The translations under genes were made by a program, and so were the position numbers. The notes under the pieces are model-generated. The model worked only from the letters and a program-made list of their open reading frames with translations. It was not told the DNA's origin and did no database searches. This document shows, piece by piece, positions 17,563 through 25,598 of a stretch of DNA of 64,000 nucleotides. This DNA comes from Winogradskyella psychrotolerans RS-3 (GTDB taxonomy: Bacteria > Bacteroidota > Bacteroidia > Flavobacteriales > Flavobacteriaceae): NCBI RefSeq assembly GCF_000427335.1, contig NZ_ATMR01000007.1:124001-188000 (forward strand). The letters run 5' to 3'. Position 1 is the stretch's first letter; each line of letters opens with the position of its first letter.

Positions 17563-18924
17563 TAATTTTTAGGAACCGTTACCGAACGTCCTATCCAACA
17601 ACCGATTTGGATAACTTCACCTGCACATGTACAGTTAAAAATATCAGTTTTTGAAGGAGCACTTGCTCTATAGCTAGTTGCTGATTGAGCAGCAGCACTT
17701 CTTAAGCGTCCATCTACTCGCCCTGCTTTTTCTGCTTCAAGAGCAGCTAACCAAAACACCGCTCTTTTATTAAAATTAGTATCTCCACAGTTGTTTGCAC
17801 TACTAGCATACATGCTAGCAATTGATAAATGCGGTGAACCATCTGAAGGGTTAAGTTTTAAAGCTTCCATATAATATTGTCTTGCTTTTCCGTAACTACC
17901 TTTAGCTTTAAGTTCTTGCGCTAATTTTTTGTAAAGCTTTGCCTTTTTTAATGGGTCTGTTTCTAATTTAACAGTCTGATCAAAATACTTTTGCTCACCA
18001 GTTAATAAGTATAAATAGAATGCTGTATCTGCACTAGGCTCAATACTATTTTTTTGCTGAACTAATTTTAAAAATAAAGGATCTTCTTTACACCCTTTAG
18101 CATACATTCTGTTCATTGCACGTTGTAACCACTCACCATTAGATTTGTTTTCTTCAAAATCTTTTTCGTATAATGGTACTAAAACCTCACAAGTTGCTCT
18201 TTCACCAACTTTTTGATCCATACTAGACTTCACTTTATCAAAGGCCTCTAGATTGGCTTCATAATTAGCTTTGTACTTTGGTTCATTTTTAGTCAACGCC
18301 GTACCAGCTTCTTCTTTCTCTACTAATTTGTTTAGTTTCTCTGTGTAAGATTCCTCGATAGATTCAATCATCTCCATGACATCATCATACTTATCAAACA
18401 TTTGCTGCGCAGTTTTCTTTTGCACATCATATAAATCTACGGCTAATGAAAAATAAGTATAAAGCCCTATTGAACTATCAAAATTCTCCACATCTTTTTT
18501 AAATGCTTCGTCAAACATGTTATAGACTTGTTCGTCTGACAGATTTAACTCTTTTCTGTATTTGTAAGCTAAGTTAGCTTTATCGACTAAAATTTCACCA
18601 AGATCGTATCTAGACTCAAAATGCTCTCTACTCTGATCATATAACAACATTAAATCTTTAATGTGTGCTACTTGTTCTGCTCCAGACGAGTTTTCAATTT
18701 TATGTTTTAGGATTTTTTCTCCATGTACATAAATCGCTCTATTAAACTTTGGACACTTTTCTCTAACTATTTTCCAAGGACCGTATGCGTCATCATATTT
18801 TTTGCTCTTTACATAACTATCAAAAAATTGATAGGTTGTTCATACATTCTTCATCTTGTTGAGCAAACCCTAAATTAACACTCATAAATAGTGCTAAAAA
18901 AAGTATTGTAATTCTCGTCTTCAT
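17562..18924 (-). pseudogene. Exported TPR-like protein, frameshifted near its N-terminus
   Basis: The intact-looking frame covers 17562-18650 (362 residues), but the true start is ATG at 18924. From there a signal peptide (MKTRITILFLALFMSVNLG then FAQ) leads into DEECMNNLSIF and an immediate stop. Removing one base from the A6 run 18822-18827 (T6 on the minus strand) restores NLSIFDSYVKSKKYDDAYGP and joins the rest, giving about 453 residues. A TPR unit is visible near the C-terminus (KGSYGKARQYYMEALKLNP). It lies 14 bases after the outer-membrane gene and overlaps lptC. The function is unknown; the signal peptide places it in the envelope. The shift could be a homopolymer read error or a real lesion. 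Confidence 0.8.
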
Positions 18925-18938
18925 CTTTAGTTATTTTG

Positions 18939-20255
18939 TTAGTTATACTTCTTTTGTTCAAACCATCGAGAGTTCAAAGATAAACTTACATTTAAATTTA
19001 TAAAATTCTCTTGAATTAAGTTTTGATTCGTTGTTCCTCGTTTTCCAAACTCTAAGCCTAAATTGGCATTAGAGAACATATTTCGATTCCCAACTGGTAA
19101 ACCTAAACCAAAAGATATGCCAAACTCCTTTATGGATTCATCTTTTACAACTAAACCTGTATTTGCAAAGTTAAATCCAGCCCTATAAACTACTCGTTTT
19201 AAGTACCCTGAGAACGCATTATAGTCCGGAATAAAAAATCCACCTACAGCAATCCTTGAAGAATTTTCGAAAGTAGAATTTTGATTAGGAAAAACAGGAT
19301 TAGAAAAATCAGCTGAGCTTTGGTAGGTATATTCTGTACCTACAAACCATGATTTTGGATCTCCGACGCCTACACCAAAAGATAATGTTGCCGGTAAAGT
19401 TAATTTTGTGCTTTTTTGTCCTCCAAGGTCTGCTTCAATTCTATTAGATGTCGCTGTAGTTTCAAGCGTAGTAGCATCAACAGTAACCGTTGAAAATGTT
19501 CTAGTATTATCTGAGTTAAGTTTACTTCCTGGCGCATACGTCGCTGTTGTAGACAACTCTAACTTATCAGTAATCATGGTCTTGTAATTCAAACCAAAAT
19601 TAACGTTTAAACCACTTAAATCAGATCTATTAAACTCACTTGTCTGGTACTGTACAACATCACCTTCTGGAGTATATTGAATTTCGAGAGCTACATTCTG
19701 TATGTTTCCGAAGTTATAGTTAAAATCCATTCCAACACTCAATTTTTCTGTAATTTGATACCCTAAACCAGCAAAAACTCTGTTTAAACCACCTTCACCA
19801 TTAAAACGATTGACTATAACACTCTCATCATTAACATCGTCTAGTCTATAACCTACCGAAGTATATGGTAATAAACCAAATCCTAATCCAAATTTACCTA
19901 AAGGCACTGCTACAGCCAAATAATCAAAAATAGTACTATTGGTATTTGCCTCACCAGAGTCGCTTTTTAATGTAGATTCAGTCATAGTACCTGCAACTGT
20001 AAATTTCACTGGTCTACTTTCACCATTGAAATAAGTACCCTTTAAAGGATTGCCTGCGTAAGACGCCGGATTTTTCAAATTAAAATGTATACTATCTAAG
20101 TAAACACTCATGCCTCCCATACTACGGTTCTCTACAGTTCCTTTAAACTTTAGACTTCCAATACCGTAAAATGAGTATGGAGAACCTGTCCCTTGTTGTG
20201 CAAAAGCTGCAGAACTTATAATTGTAATACATATTACAATAAAACGTTTTATCAT
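18939..20255 (-). CDS. Outer-membrane beta-barrel protein (FadL/OmpP1-like)
   Basis: This 438-residue protein has a signal peptide (cut near AFAQQ at residue 20). Its mature N-terminus SPYSFYGIGSL and the NRSMGGMSVY segment are typical of Bacteroidota FadL/PorV-like barrels. The rest is a run of amphipathic beta strands with alternating aromatic and polar residues, ending in an aromatic-rich strand (LNSRWFEQKKYN). It is probably an outer-membrane transporter or assembly protein; the substrate is unknown. Its start overlaps the coaX stop by one base, and the TPR gene follows 14 bases later. Confidence 0.75.
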   Translation of the reverse strand: MIKRFIVICITIISSAAFAQQGTGSPYSFYGIGSLKFKGTVENRSMGGMSVYLDSIHFNLKNPASYAGNPLKGTYFNGESRPVKFTVAGTMTESTLKSDSGEANTNSTIFDYLAVAVPLGKFGLGFGLLPYTSVGYRLDDVNDESVIVNRFNGEGGLNRVFAGLGYQITEKLSVGMDFNYNFGNIQNVALEIQYTPEGDVVQYQTSEFNRSDLSGLNVNFGLNYKTMITDKLELSTTATYAPGSKLNSDNTRTFSTVTVDATTLETTATSNRIEADLGGQKSTKLTLPATLSFGVGVGDPKSWFVGTEYTYQSSADFSNPVFPNQNSTFENSSRIAVGGFFIPDYNAFSGYLKRVVYRAGFNFANTGLVVKDESIKEFGISFGLGLPVGNRNMFSNANLGLEFGKRGTTNQNLIQENFINLNVSLSLNSRWFEQKKYN

Positions 20256-20983
20256 TATTTTGAATTATATTCTAGAATGAAATTCAAACCTTCTAAAAGA
20301 AAATTTGATTTCGCAAATATGGTATTTTTTAATTGGTTTGACAAAAATTTACTATCTCCACCTGTTAAAATAACTGTTAAATCTGAGTAATTTTCTAGAT
20401 ATTGATTAATTACTCCATCAATTTCATTAATTGCACCATAAACAACACCTGAATGAATTGATGTCTCTGTTGAGTTTCCGATAACATTATTGGGTATCAT
20501 GGTCTCTAATAACGGAAGATTCGCTGTTAAATTATTTAAAGATAAATAGCGCAATCTTAATCCTGGTGAAATAGCACCTCCTTTATAATGATTTTCTTTT
20601 GTAACAAAATCATATGTAATACAGGTACCTGCATCAATAATTAAAACATTTCTATTTGGAAGCTGATTTACCGAAGCACAAACTAAAGCGATACGATCTA
20701 CACCCAATGTTTTTGGTGTTTGATAATCATTTTTAAATGGAAATTTTAACTCTGATGTTAATTCCATCACATTTAAATCATTTTCTATAAGTTCTACTTG
20801 CTCTTTTGACAAGTGACCAACGGATGAAATGATTGCTTTTTTCAACTTTGGAAAGTCTTTTTTTACAATTTTGTACTGCTTTTTAAACTCTTTAAGCTCA
20901 AAACTCAATTTATAAATTAAATCTGCGTTAAAAAAAACAGCAAACTTAACATACGTATTCCCCACATCTACAATAAGATTCAT
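20255..20983 (-). CDS. coaX: Type III pantothenate kinase
   Basis: This 242-residue enzyme catalyses the ATP-dependent first step of coenzyme A synthesis. I chose the ATG at 20983 because the protein then begins MNLIVDVGNTYVKF, the family's phosphate-binding start; the longer frame adds 32 residues that run into the promoter region. The other signatures GVDRIALV and IIDAGTCITYD, and a C-terminal ILTGGDS, are present. Type III enzymes belong to the ASKHA fold, need a monovalent cation and are insensitive to CoA feedback. It is the first gene of the minus-strand envelope cluster and diverges from tRNA-Phe. Confidence 0.93.
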   Translation of the reverse strand: MNLIVDVGNTYVKFAVFFNADLIYKLSFELKEFKKQYKIVKKDFPKLKKAIISSVGHLSKEQVELIENDLNVMELTSELKFPFKNDYQTPKTLGVDRIALVCASVNQLPNRNVLIIDAGTCITYDFVTKENHYKGGAISPGLRLRYLSLNNLTANLPLLETMIPNNVIGNSTETSIHSGVVYGAINEIDGVINQYLENYSDLTVILTGGDSKFLSNQLKNTIFAKSNFLLEGLNFILEYNSK

Positions 20984-21001
20984 AATCAATTTTGTTATTT
21001 G

Positions 21002-21028
21002 CAAATTTATAAAATCAAATTTTATCAA
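21002..21028 (-). promoter_or_regulatory. coaX: Candidate promoter for coaX
   Basis: On the minus strand TAAATTTG (complement of 21002-21009) matches TAnnTTTG. A TTG (complement of 21026-21028) lies 16 bases upstream, a little short of the usual 19-21. It would start transcription close to the chosen ATG. Confidence 0.4.
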
Positions 21029-21035
21029 ATTCCTT

Positions 21036-21065
21036 TTGTTAATAATAAAAATGCTTTTATATTTG
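21036..21065 (+). promoter_or_regulatory. Promoter for tRNA-Phe
   Basis: TTG at 21036-21038, a spacer of exactly 19 bases and TATATTTG at 21058-21065 match the Bacteroidota promoter consensus TTG-N19-TAnnTTTG. Its end is 21 bases before the tRNA. Confidence 0.75.
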
Positions 21066-21086
21066 CACCCGCTTAACAAAGCAATT

Positions 21087-21162
21087 GGTGCCTTAGCTCA
21101 GTTGGTAGAGCAAAGGACTGAAAATCCTTGTGTCCCTGGTTCGATTCCTGGAGGCACCACCA
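21087..21162 (+). tRNA. tRNA-Phe (GAA), with encoded CCA
   Basis: The acceptor arm pairs GGTGCCT (21087-21093) with AGGCACC (21152-21158), followed by discriminator A and an encoded CCA. The D-arm (TAGCTCAGTTGGTAGAGC), an AAGGA/TCCTT anticodon stem with loop CTGAAAA (anticodon GAA) and a T-arm with GGTTCGATTCC are all intact. It is a single tRNA gene between coaX and the stress-protein genes. Confidence 0.97.
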
Positions 21163-21167
21163 CTAAC

Positions 21168-21208
21168 AAGCCTTAAACATTTAGAAATAAATGATTTAAG
21201 GCTTTTTT
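21168..21208 (+). terminator. Terminator after tRNA-Phe
   Basis: AAGCCTTAAA and TTTAAGGCTT form a 10-bp stem, extended inward by CATTT/AAATG, followed by a T-run ending at 21208. It begins 6 bases after the tRNA's CCA. Confidence 0.8.
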
Positions 21209-21353
21209 GGTTTTAAAAAATTTTTGAAATACCTCTATCATGTATTTACCGCACCTAAATACTAAGTTTTCTTCTTTTTGCTGTAAACCTTAATTACTGA
21301 TACCTACTTATCTACTGACATTTATCATAGTTTAAAATATATTTAGTCTCTAA

Positions 21354-21373
21354 TTTTACATTTCAATGTAAAA
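21354..21373. promoter_or_regulatory. Perfect inverted repeat just before the first stress-protein gene
   Basis: TTTTACAT (21354-21361) and ATGTAAAA (21366-21373) are perfect inverted copies around TTCA, ending 9 bases before the ATG at 21383. It may be an operator or a 5'-UTR hairpin; neither later paralogue has it. Confidence 0.4.
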
Positions 21374-21382
21374 TACAAAGCT

Positions 21383-22231
21383 ATGTTATCCATACTCTTA
21401 CCTACCGATTTTTCTAAAAATTCTAGAAATGCCATAATGTATGCTTTAGAGTTTTTTAAATATCAAAACGTTAAATTCTATGTGATGCATGCTTACAGAA
21501 ATGAGTTTTATGACCATGGAGAATTGGTTTCTCGTGATGTTTTTGAAAGTGTATTGAATAAGGTAAAAACAAATTCTCAAAATAATTTAGATAAACTATT
21601 AACTGAGTTAAAACAAATTGCACCAAACCCTAGATATACTTACCATAGTATTTCTGCTGACAATACACTTGTAGAAGAAGCAAACACAATAGCTAATGAG
21701 CAGAATATCGATTTAATTGTTATGGGTACAAAAGGAAAATCTAATGCTCGTAATATTGTATTTGGAAGTCAGACATTTCAAGTTTTAAAGTATGTACAGT
21801 GTCCGGTTTTAGCTATTCCTGAGAACTATAATAATACACAACCTCAGAAAATTTTGTTTCCAACAAATTATCTCATTCCCTATAAACGACGCGAATTAAA
21901 ACTGTTATCCGTTTTAGCAAAATCATACCGAAGTGAAATCGACGTCATTTACATCAGCACAAGCTCAAAATTATCTATGAGACAAGAGGATAATCAAAAA
22001 TTTATTAAAGACACCTTATCACCTAACAAAGTAAATTTTATTATTAAAGACAGTAAAAAAATTGCGGATGCCATTACTAATCACATCAAAGACAACACTA
22101 TAGAAATGATAACCATGATAAACACACAACATTCATTTCTAGAGGATATGCTTTTTCCATCTACCATAGACAAAGTAAGTCTTGGGTTAGACATTCCTCT
22201 TCTGGCTTTTCAAAACACGGTCAGAAATTAA
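21383..22231 (+). CDS. Universal stress protein, two-domain (copy 1)
   Basis: This 282-residue cytosolic protein has two UspA folds. The first (about 1-145) begins MLSILLPTDFSKNS and has the ATP-binding pattern G-x2-G-x9-G-S/T in MGTKGKSNARNIVFGS. The second (about 155-282) begins ILFPTNYLIPY and lacks that glycine pattern, so only the first half is likely to bind ATP. Two-domain Usp proteins help cells survive starvation, redox and other stress; the exact role is unknown. It is the first of three tandem paralogues on the same strand and is the most divergent by eye. Confidence 0.93.
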   Translation: MLSILLPTDFSKNSRNAIMYALEFFKYQNVKFYVMHAYRNEFYDHGELVSRDVFESVLNKVKTNSQNNLDKLLTELKQIAPNPRYTYHSISADNTLVEEANTIANEQNIDLIVMGTKGKSNARNIVFGSQTFQVLKYVQCPVLAIPENYNNTQPQKILFPTNYLIPYKRRELKLLSVLAKSYRSEIDVIYISTSSKLSMRQEDNQKFIKDTLSPNKVNFIIKDSKKIADAITNHIKDNTIEMITMINTQHSFLEDMLFPSTIDKVSLGLDIPLLAFQNTVRN

Positions 22232-22266
22232 AACTTAGTATTCACCCTTAATATAAAAACGTAATT

Positions 22267-23097
22267 ATGCCAAAAAATATTCTTTTACCTACCGATTTTT
22301 CGGATAATGCCTTAAGCGCTGCTATATACGCTATAAAATTATACGAAGAAGAACATTGTATATTTCACTTTTTACATTCTTCTAAAATAAATATGTCTTC
22401 AATGACTAGTATGTCTAATAAACTATCTCGTGTTTTAGCTGAAAATGCACGAAAGGAATTATCTGATTTAAAAACTAAGGCAGAAAGAGATTATGCTAAT
22501 GAGAACCATACTTTCGAAGTTATATTAAGCTCTAATGATTTGCATAGTTTAATTGAAGTTATAGTAGAAAAAGAAGATATAGATCTTATTGTTATAGGTA
22601 CAAAAGGAGAAACTAAGGCTAAAGAAATACTTTTTGGAAGTAACACCGTAAATATTATTAAACAGGTAAAAAACTGTCCTATTTTGGTTATTCCAAATAA
22701 ATTTGATTTCGTTAAACCTGAGCAAATCGCTTTTCCTACAGATTTTAACCGCGTTTATGGAGATGAATTACTAGCACTAAAACAATTAGCAGATATTAAT
22801 AACTCTAAGATTAGAATTGTTCATATTAATAATGAAGATGACATTTCTGAAACTCAAAAACAAAATTTAGCTTTATTAGAAATGAGCTTAGAGCATTATG
22901 ACAATAGTTTACATTGGGTGCCTAATTACGATAGAAAAGCAAAAGCGATTCAAGAGTTTATTGAGGAGTTCAAAATCAATATTTTAGTTATGGTAAATTA
23001 CAAGCATAGCTTTATAGAAAACATAATCAAAGAACCTGTAATAACCAATATTGGGTTTCATCCTACTGTTCCTTTTTTAGTCATACCTCAAAACTGA
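22267..23097 (+). CDS. Universal stress protein, two-domain (copy 2)
   Basis: This 276-residue protein has the same two-domain plan as its neighbours: MPKNILLPTDFSDNA at the start, the ATP-binding loop IGTKGETKAKEILFGS in domain one, and a second domain starting IAFPTDFNRVYGDEL without the glycine loop. It begins 35 bases after copy 1, so it probably shares that transcript. It resembles copy 3 more than copy 1 (FDFVKPEQIAFPTDFNR against YDFVKPTQIAFPTDFNR), which indicates a recent duplication of copies 2 and 3. Confidence 0.93.
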   Translation: MPKNILLPTDFSDNALSAAIYAIKLYEEEHCIFHFLHSSKINMSSMTSMSNKLSRVLAENARKELSDLKTKAERDYANENHTFEVILSSNDLHSLIEVIVEKEDIDLIVIGTKGETKAKEILFGSNTVNIIKQVKNCPILVIPNKFDFVKPEQIAFPTDFNRVYGDELLALKQLADINNSKIRIVHINNEDDISETQKQNLALLEMSLEHYDNSLHWVPNYDRKAKAIQEFIEEFKINILVMVNYKHSFIENIIKEPVITNIGFHPTVPFLVIPQN

Positions 23098-23129
23098 TAT
23101 AAATCATTTTTATTAGAGTAGCCGTGCTT

Positions 23130-23137
23130 TAATTTTG
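23130..23137 (+). promoter_or_regulatory. Candidate -7 box before the third stress-protein gene
   Basis: TAATTTTG fits TAnnTTTG and ends 17 bases before the ATG at 23155, but no TTG is placed well upstream. It may give copy 3 its own start of transcription. Confidence 0.35.
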
Positions 23138-23154
23138 CTTATATACAAAAGATT

Positions 23155-23991
23155 ATGAGACATCACATATTACTTCCAACCGATTTTTCAGATAATTCAT
23201 GGAGTGCTATACTTTATGCATTAAAACTATACGCTAACGAACCTTGTACGTTTTATTTTTTACATACATGGTCTTTTAAGAATCCAACATCTAGAACCTA
23301 TATCACTTCAAGTTTTATAGATTTAAACAAAGAAGAAGCAAAAAAGGATCTTGTTGAGTTAAAAGATAAAGCAAAGGCAGAAAGCATAAATCCCGATCAC
23401 AAATTTAAAACGGTTTATAGTACAGAACCGTTATTGAATACGATTAAAAACACCATTAAAGAATTCAAAATAAACCTAGTCATTATGGGTACTAAAGGTG
23501 CCACTGGTGCTAAAGAATTTATTTTTGGTAGTAATACTGTAAATATCATTAACAAAATAAGACTTTGCCCTATTTTAATTATTCCAGATGCTTACGACTT
23601 TGTTAAACCAACACAAATCGCTTTCCCTACTGATTTCAATAGGTTTTATGGTGATGAATTGCAACCGTTGTTAGAGTTAACCAAATTACACAATTCTAAA
23701 ATACAAGTTGTTCATGTCAATGTAAAAGACAATTTAACACAAAAGCAAAGTTATAATTTAGCAATGCTAAAGGCTTATCTTGAAGATCATCCAAGTTCTA
23801 TTAATTGGAAGCCAAGCTTTGGAACTAAAGAACAAGCCATCATAGATTTTATTGATGAATTTGATATTAATATTCTTACGATGATAAACTATAAACACAG
23901 TTTTATTGAAAGTTTTTTAAACGAACCTGTAATTCAGAAAATTGGATTTCATACTATAATCCCATTTCTAGTTATCCCAGAATTTAAATAA
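23155..23991 (+). CDS. Universal stress protein, two-domain (copy 3)
   Basis: This 278-residue protein is the third tandem paralogue. Domain one starts MRHHILLPTDFSDNSWSA and keeps the ATP-binding loop MGTKGATGAKEFIFGS. Domain two starts IAFPTDFNRFYGDEL, lacks the loop, and ends with the MINYKHSFIES and PFLVIPEF features shared with copy 2. It lies 57 bases after copy 2 with a possible -7 box between them, so it could be partly independent. A strong terminator follows. Confidence 0.93.
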   Translation: MRHHILLPTDFSDNSWSAILYALKLYANEPCTFYFLHTWSFKNPTSRTYITSSFIDLNKEEAKKDLVELKDKAKAESINPDHKFKTVYSTEPLLNTIKNTIKEFKINLVIMGTKGATGAKEFIFGSNTVNIINKIRLCPILIIPDAYDFVKPTQIAFPTDFNRFYGDELQPLLELTKLHNSKIQVVHVNVKDNLTQKQSYNLAMLKAYLEDHPSSINWKPSFGTKEQAIIDFIDEFDINILTMINYKHSFIESFLNEPVIQKIGFHTIIPFLVIPEFK

Positions 23992-24042
23992 ATCCTATTT
24001 TTTATAATAGTTACTCCTTTAGTTTTTTGGCTCTAACATAAA

Positions 24043-24068
24043 AAACCCGATTCATGTGAATCGGGTTT
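24043..24068. terminator. Bidirectional terminator between the stress proteins and sugar porter
   Basis: AAACCCGATTCA (24043-24054) and TGAATCGGGTTT (24057-24068) make a perfect 12-bp stem, with A and T runs on the two sides. It can end both convergent transcripts. Confidence 0.88.
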
Positions 24069-24094
24069 CTTTATATTTTAAAATTTCATTTTAC

Positions 24095-25471
24095 TTACTT
24101 CCAAAAGCCTTCAATCTCTTCAAGAGACTTTCCTTTAGTTTCTGGTATAAACTTATAGGTTACAAAGACTATGATTAAGATAAATGCTATAAATATGTAA
24201 TAAGGCAAGGAACCATTCCAAGGTGCACTATTATTCACCTCACTTCCCATTACAACAGGGAATGATTGTGACACTACATAATTAGCAGCCCATTGTGCAG
24301 CAACAGCAACAGACATAGCGACACTTCTTATTTTATTTGGAAACATTTCTGATAATAAAACCCATACTACTGGTCCCATTGATAATGCAAACGACGCAAT
24401 AAAAATCAACACACCAATTAGAGATAACACACCTACATTTTCTTGTTGTAGTGTAACTCCTAAAAGTAAGAATCCAATAATCATTCCAATAGAACCAATA
24501 TAAAGTAACGGTTTTCTTCCAAATTTATCTACTGTAAACATCGCCACGAATGTGAATACTAAGTTTACAAAAGCCAATAATATTTGTTGGGCAAGTACAT
24601 CTTCTTTCCCAAAGCCAAGTGCTTTTTCAAAAATATCAGCACCATAATACAACACCGCATTAATACCTGTAAATTGTTGCAATACAGAAAGTACTGTACC
24701 AATAGCGATAATAGCTAATATGCCTTTAGAGAAGTAACTCACTTTAGCACCATCGTTAGTTTCATTTAAAGATTTCTGGATATTCACCATTTCTTCAGCA
24801 GCTAAATCATCACCATTTATCTTTTGTAAAACAGCTAAAGCTTCTTTTTCTTTTCCTTTTAAAGCCAACCATCTCGGACTTTTAGGTACTATAAACAATA
24901 GTATTAAAAATAAAAAACTCGGGATTAACTCTGACCAAAACATACGACGCCAACCGAATTCTATATTCTCTGCCACGGTTAAATCGTTACCAATAAAATA
25001 AGTCGCTAAGAATACTACAAAAAAGCCAATTACAATCGCCAATTGATAATAGGTAACCATACGTCCTCTAATATTTGATGGAGCAATTTCTGCGATATAC
25101 ATAGGTGCATTCATCGATGCCACACCGATACCTAATCCACCGATAATTCTAAAAACCACTAACATACTAACTGTTTGAGGGAATAGCTCCGGTAAACCCG
25201 ATCCATAAGCCGAAACAGTAAAGAATATTGCCGAAATTATTAAAGATTTTTTTCGACCTATTTTAATACTCAGAGGTCCTGCAATAATAGCCCCTACAAA
25301 ACACCCTAAAAGTGCACTACCAACAACCCAGCCTTTTAAGGCGTCGCTTAAGTCAAAATACTCAGTAAGATAAAATTGCGCTCCATTAATAACACCTGTA
25401 TCATAACCAAAGAGCAAGCCTCCTAAAGCGGAAACCGCTGCGATTAATAATAAAAAAACACTTTTTTTCAT
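24095..25471 (-). CDS. Sugar porter family MFS transporter
   Basis: This 458-residue, 12-helix major-facilitator protein belongs to the sugar porter branch (xylose/arabinose/glucose proton symporters). Signatures are GGLLFGYDTGVINGA near residues 17-31, GRKKSLI in the loop after helix 2, PKSPRWLALKGK before the central loop, QQFTGINAVLYYG in helix 7 and PETKGKSLEEIE at the C-terminus. It should import monosaccharides across the inner membrane. It is the last gene of the minus-strand sugar-use region, 127 bases after the GH43-like gene, so it may take up sugar released by the cluster. The exact sugar is not clear. Confidence 0.93.
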   Translation of the reverse strand: MKKSVFLLLIAAVSALGGLLFGYDTGVINGAQFYLTEYFDLSDALKGWVVGSALLGCFVGAIIAGPLSIKIGRKKSLIISAIFFTVSAYGSGLPELFPQTVSMLVVFRIIGGLGIGVASMNAPMYIAEIAPSNIRGRMVTYYQLAIVIGFFVVFLATYFIGNDLTVAENIEFGWRRMFWSELIPSFLFLILLFIVPKSPRWLALKGKEKEALAVLQKINGDDLAAEEMVNIQKSLNETNDGAKVSYFSKGILAIIAIGTVLSVLQQFTGINAVLYYGADIFEKALGFGKEDVLAQQILLAFVNLVFTFVAMFTVDKFGRKPLLYIGSIGMIIGFLLLGVTLQQENVGVLSLIGVLIFIASFALSMGPVVWVLLSEMFPNKIRSVAMSVAVAAQWAANYVVSQSFPVVMGSEVNNSAPWNGSLPYYIFIAFILIIVFVTYKFIPETKGKSLEEIEGFWK

Positions 25472-25598
25472 TTTATAAATTTATTTAATATTAGTTAGAG
25501 TTTTAGTTTATTTAAGCTTTTATAGCCGCAATGTAATTAAAATTTGCAAATGGTTTGAGGGATACTACATGTATCAATTAACACTTCATATTAAAAAA

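Noticed and set aside
20984..21079. 32-residue N-terminal extension of coaX
   Set aside because: It would run through the promoter and away from the conserved MNLIVDVGNTY start.
21383..23991. CRISPR or other spaced repeat array
   Set aside because: The repeated similarity is between paralogous stress-protein genes, not short repeats with spacers.
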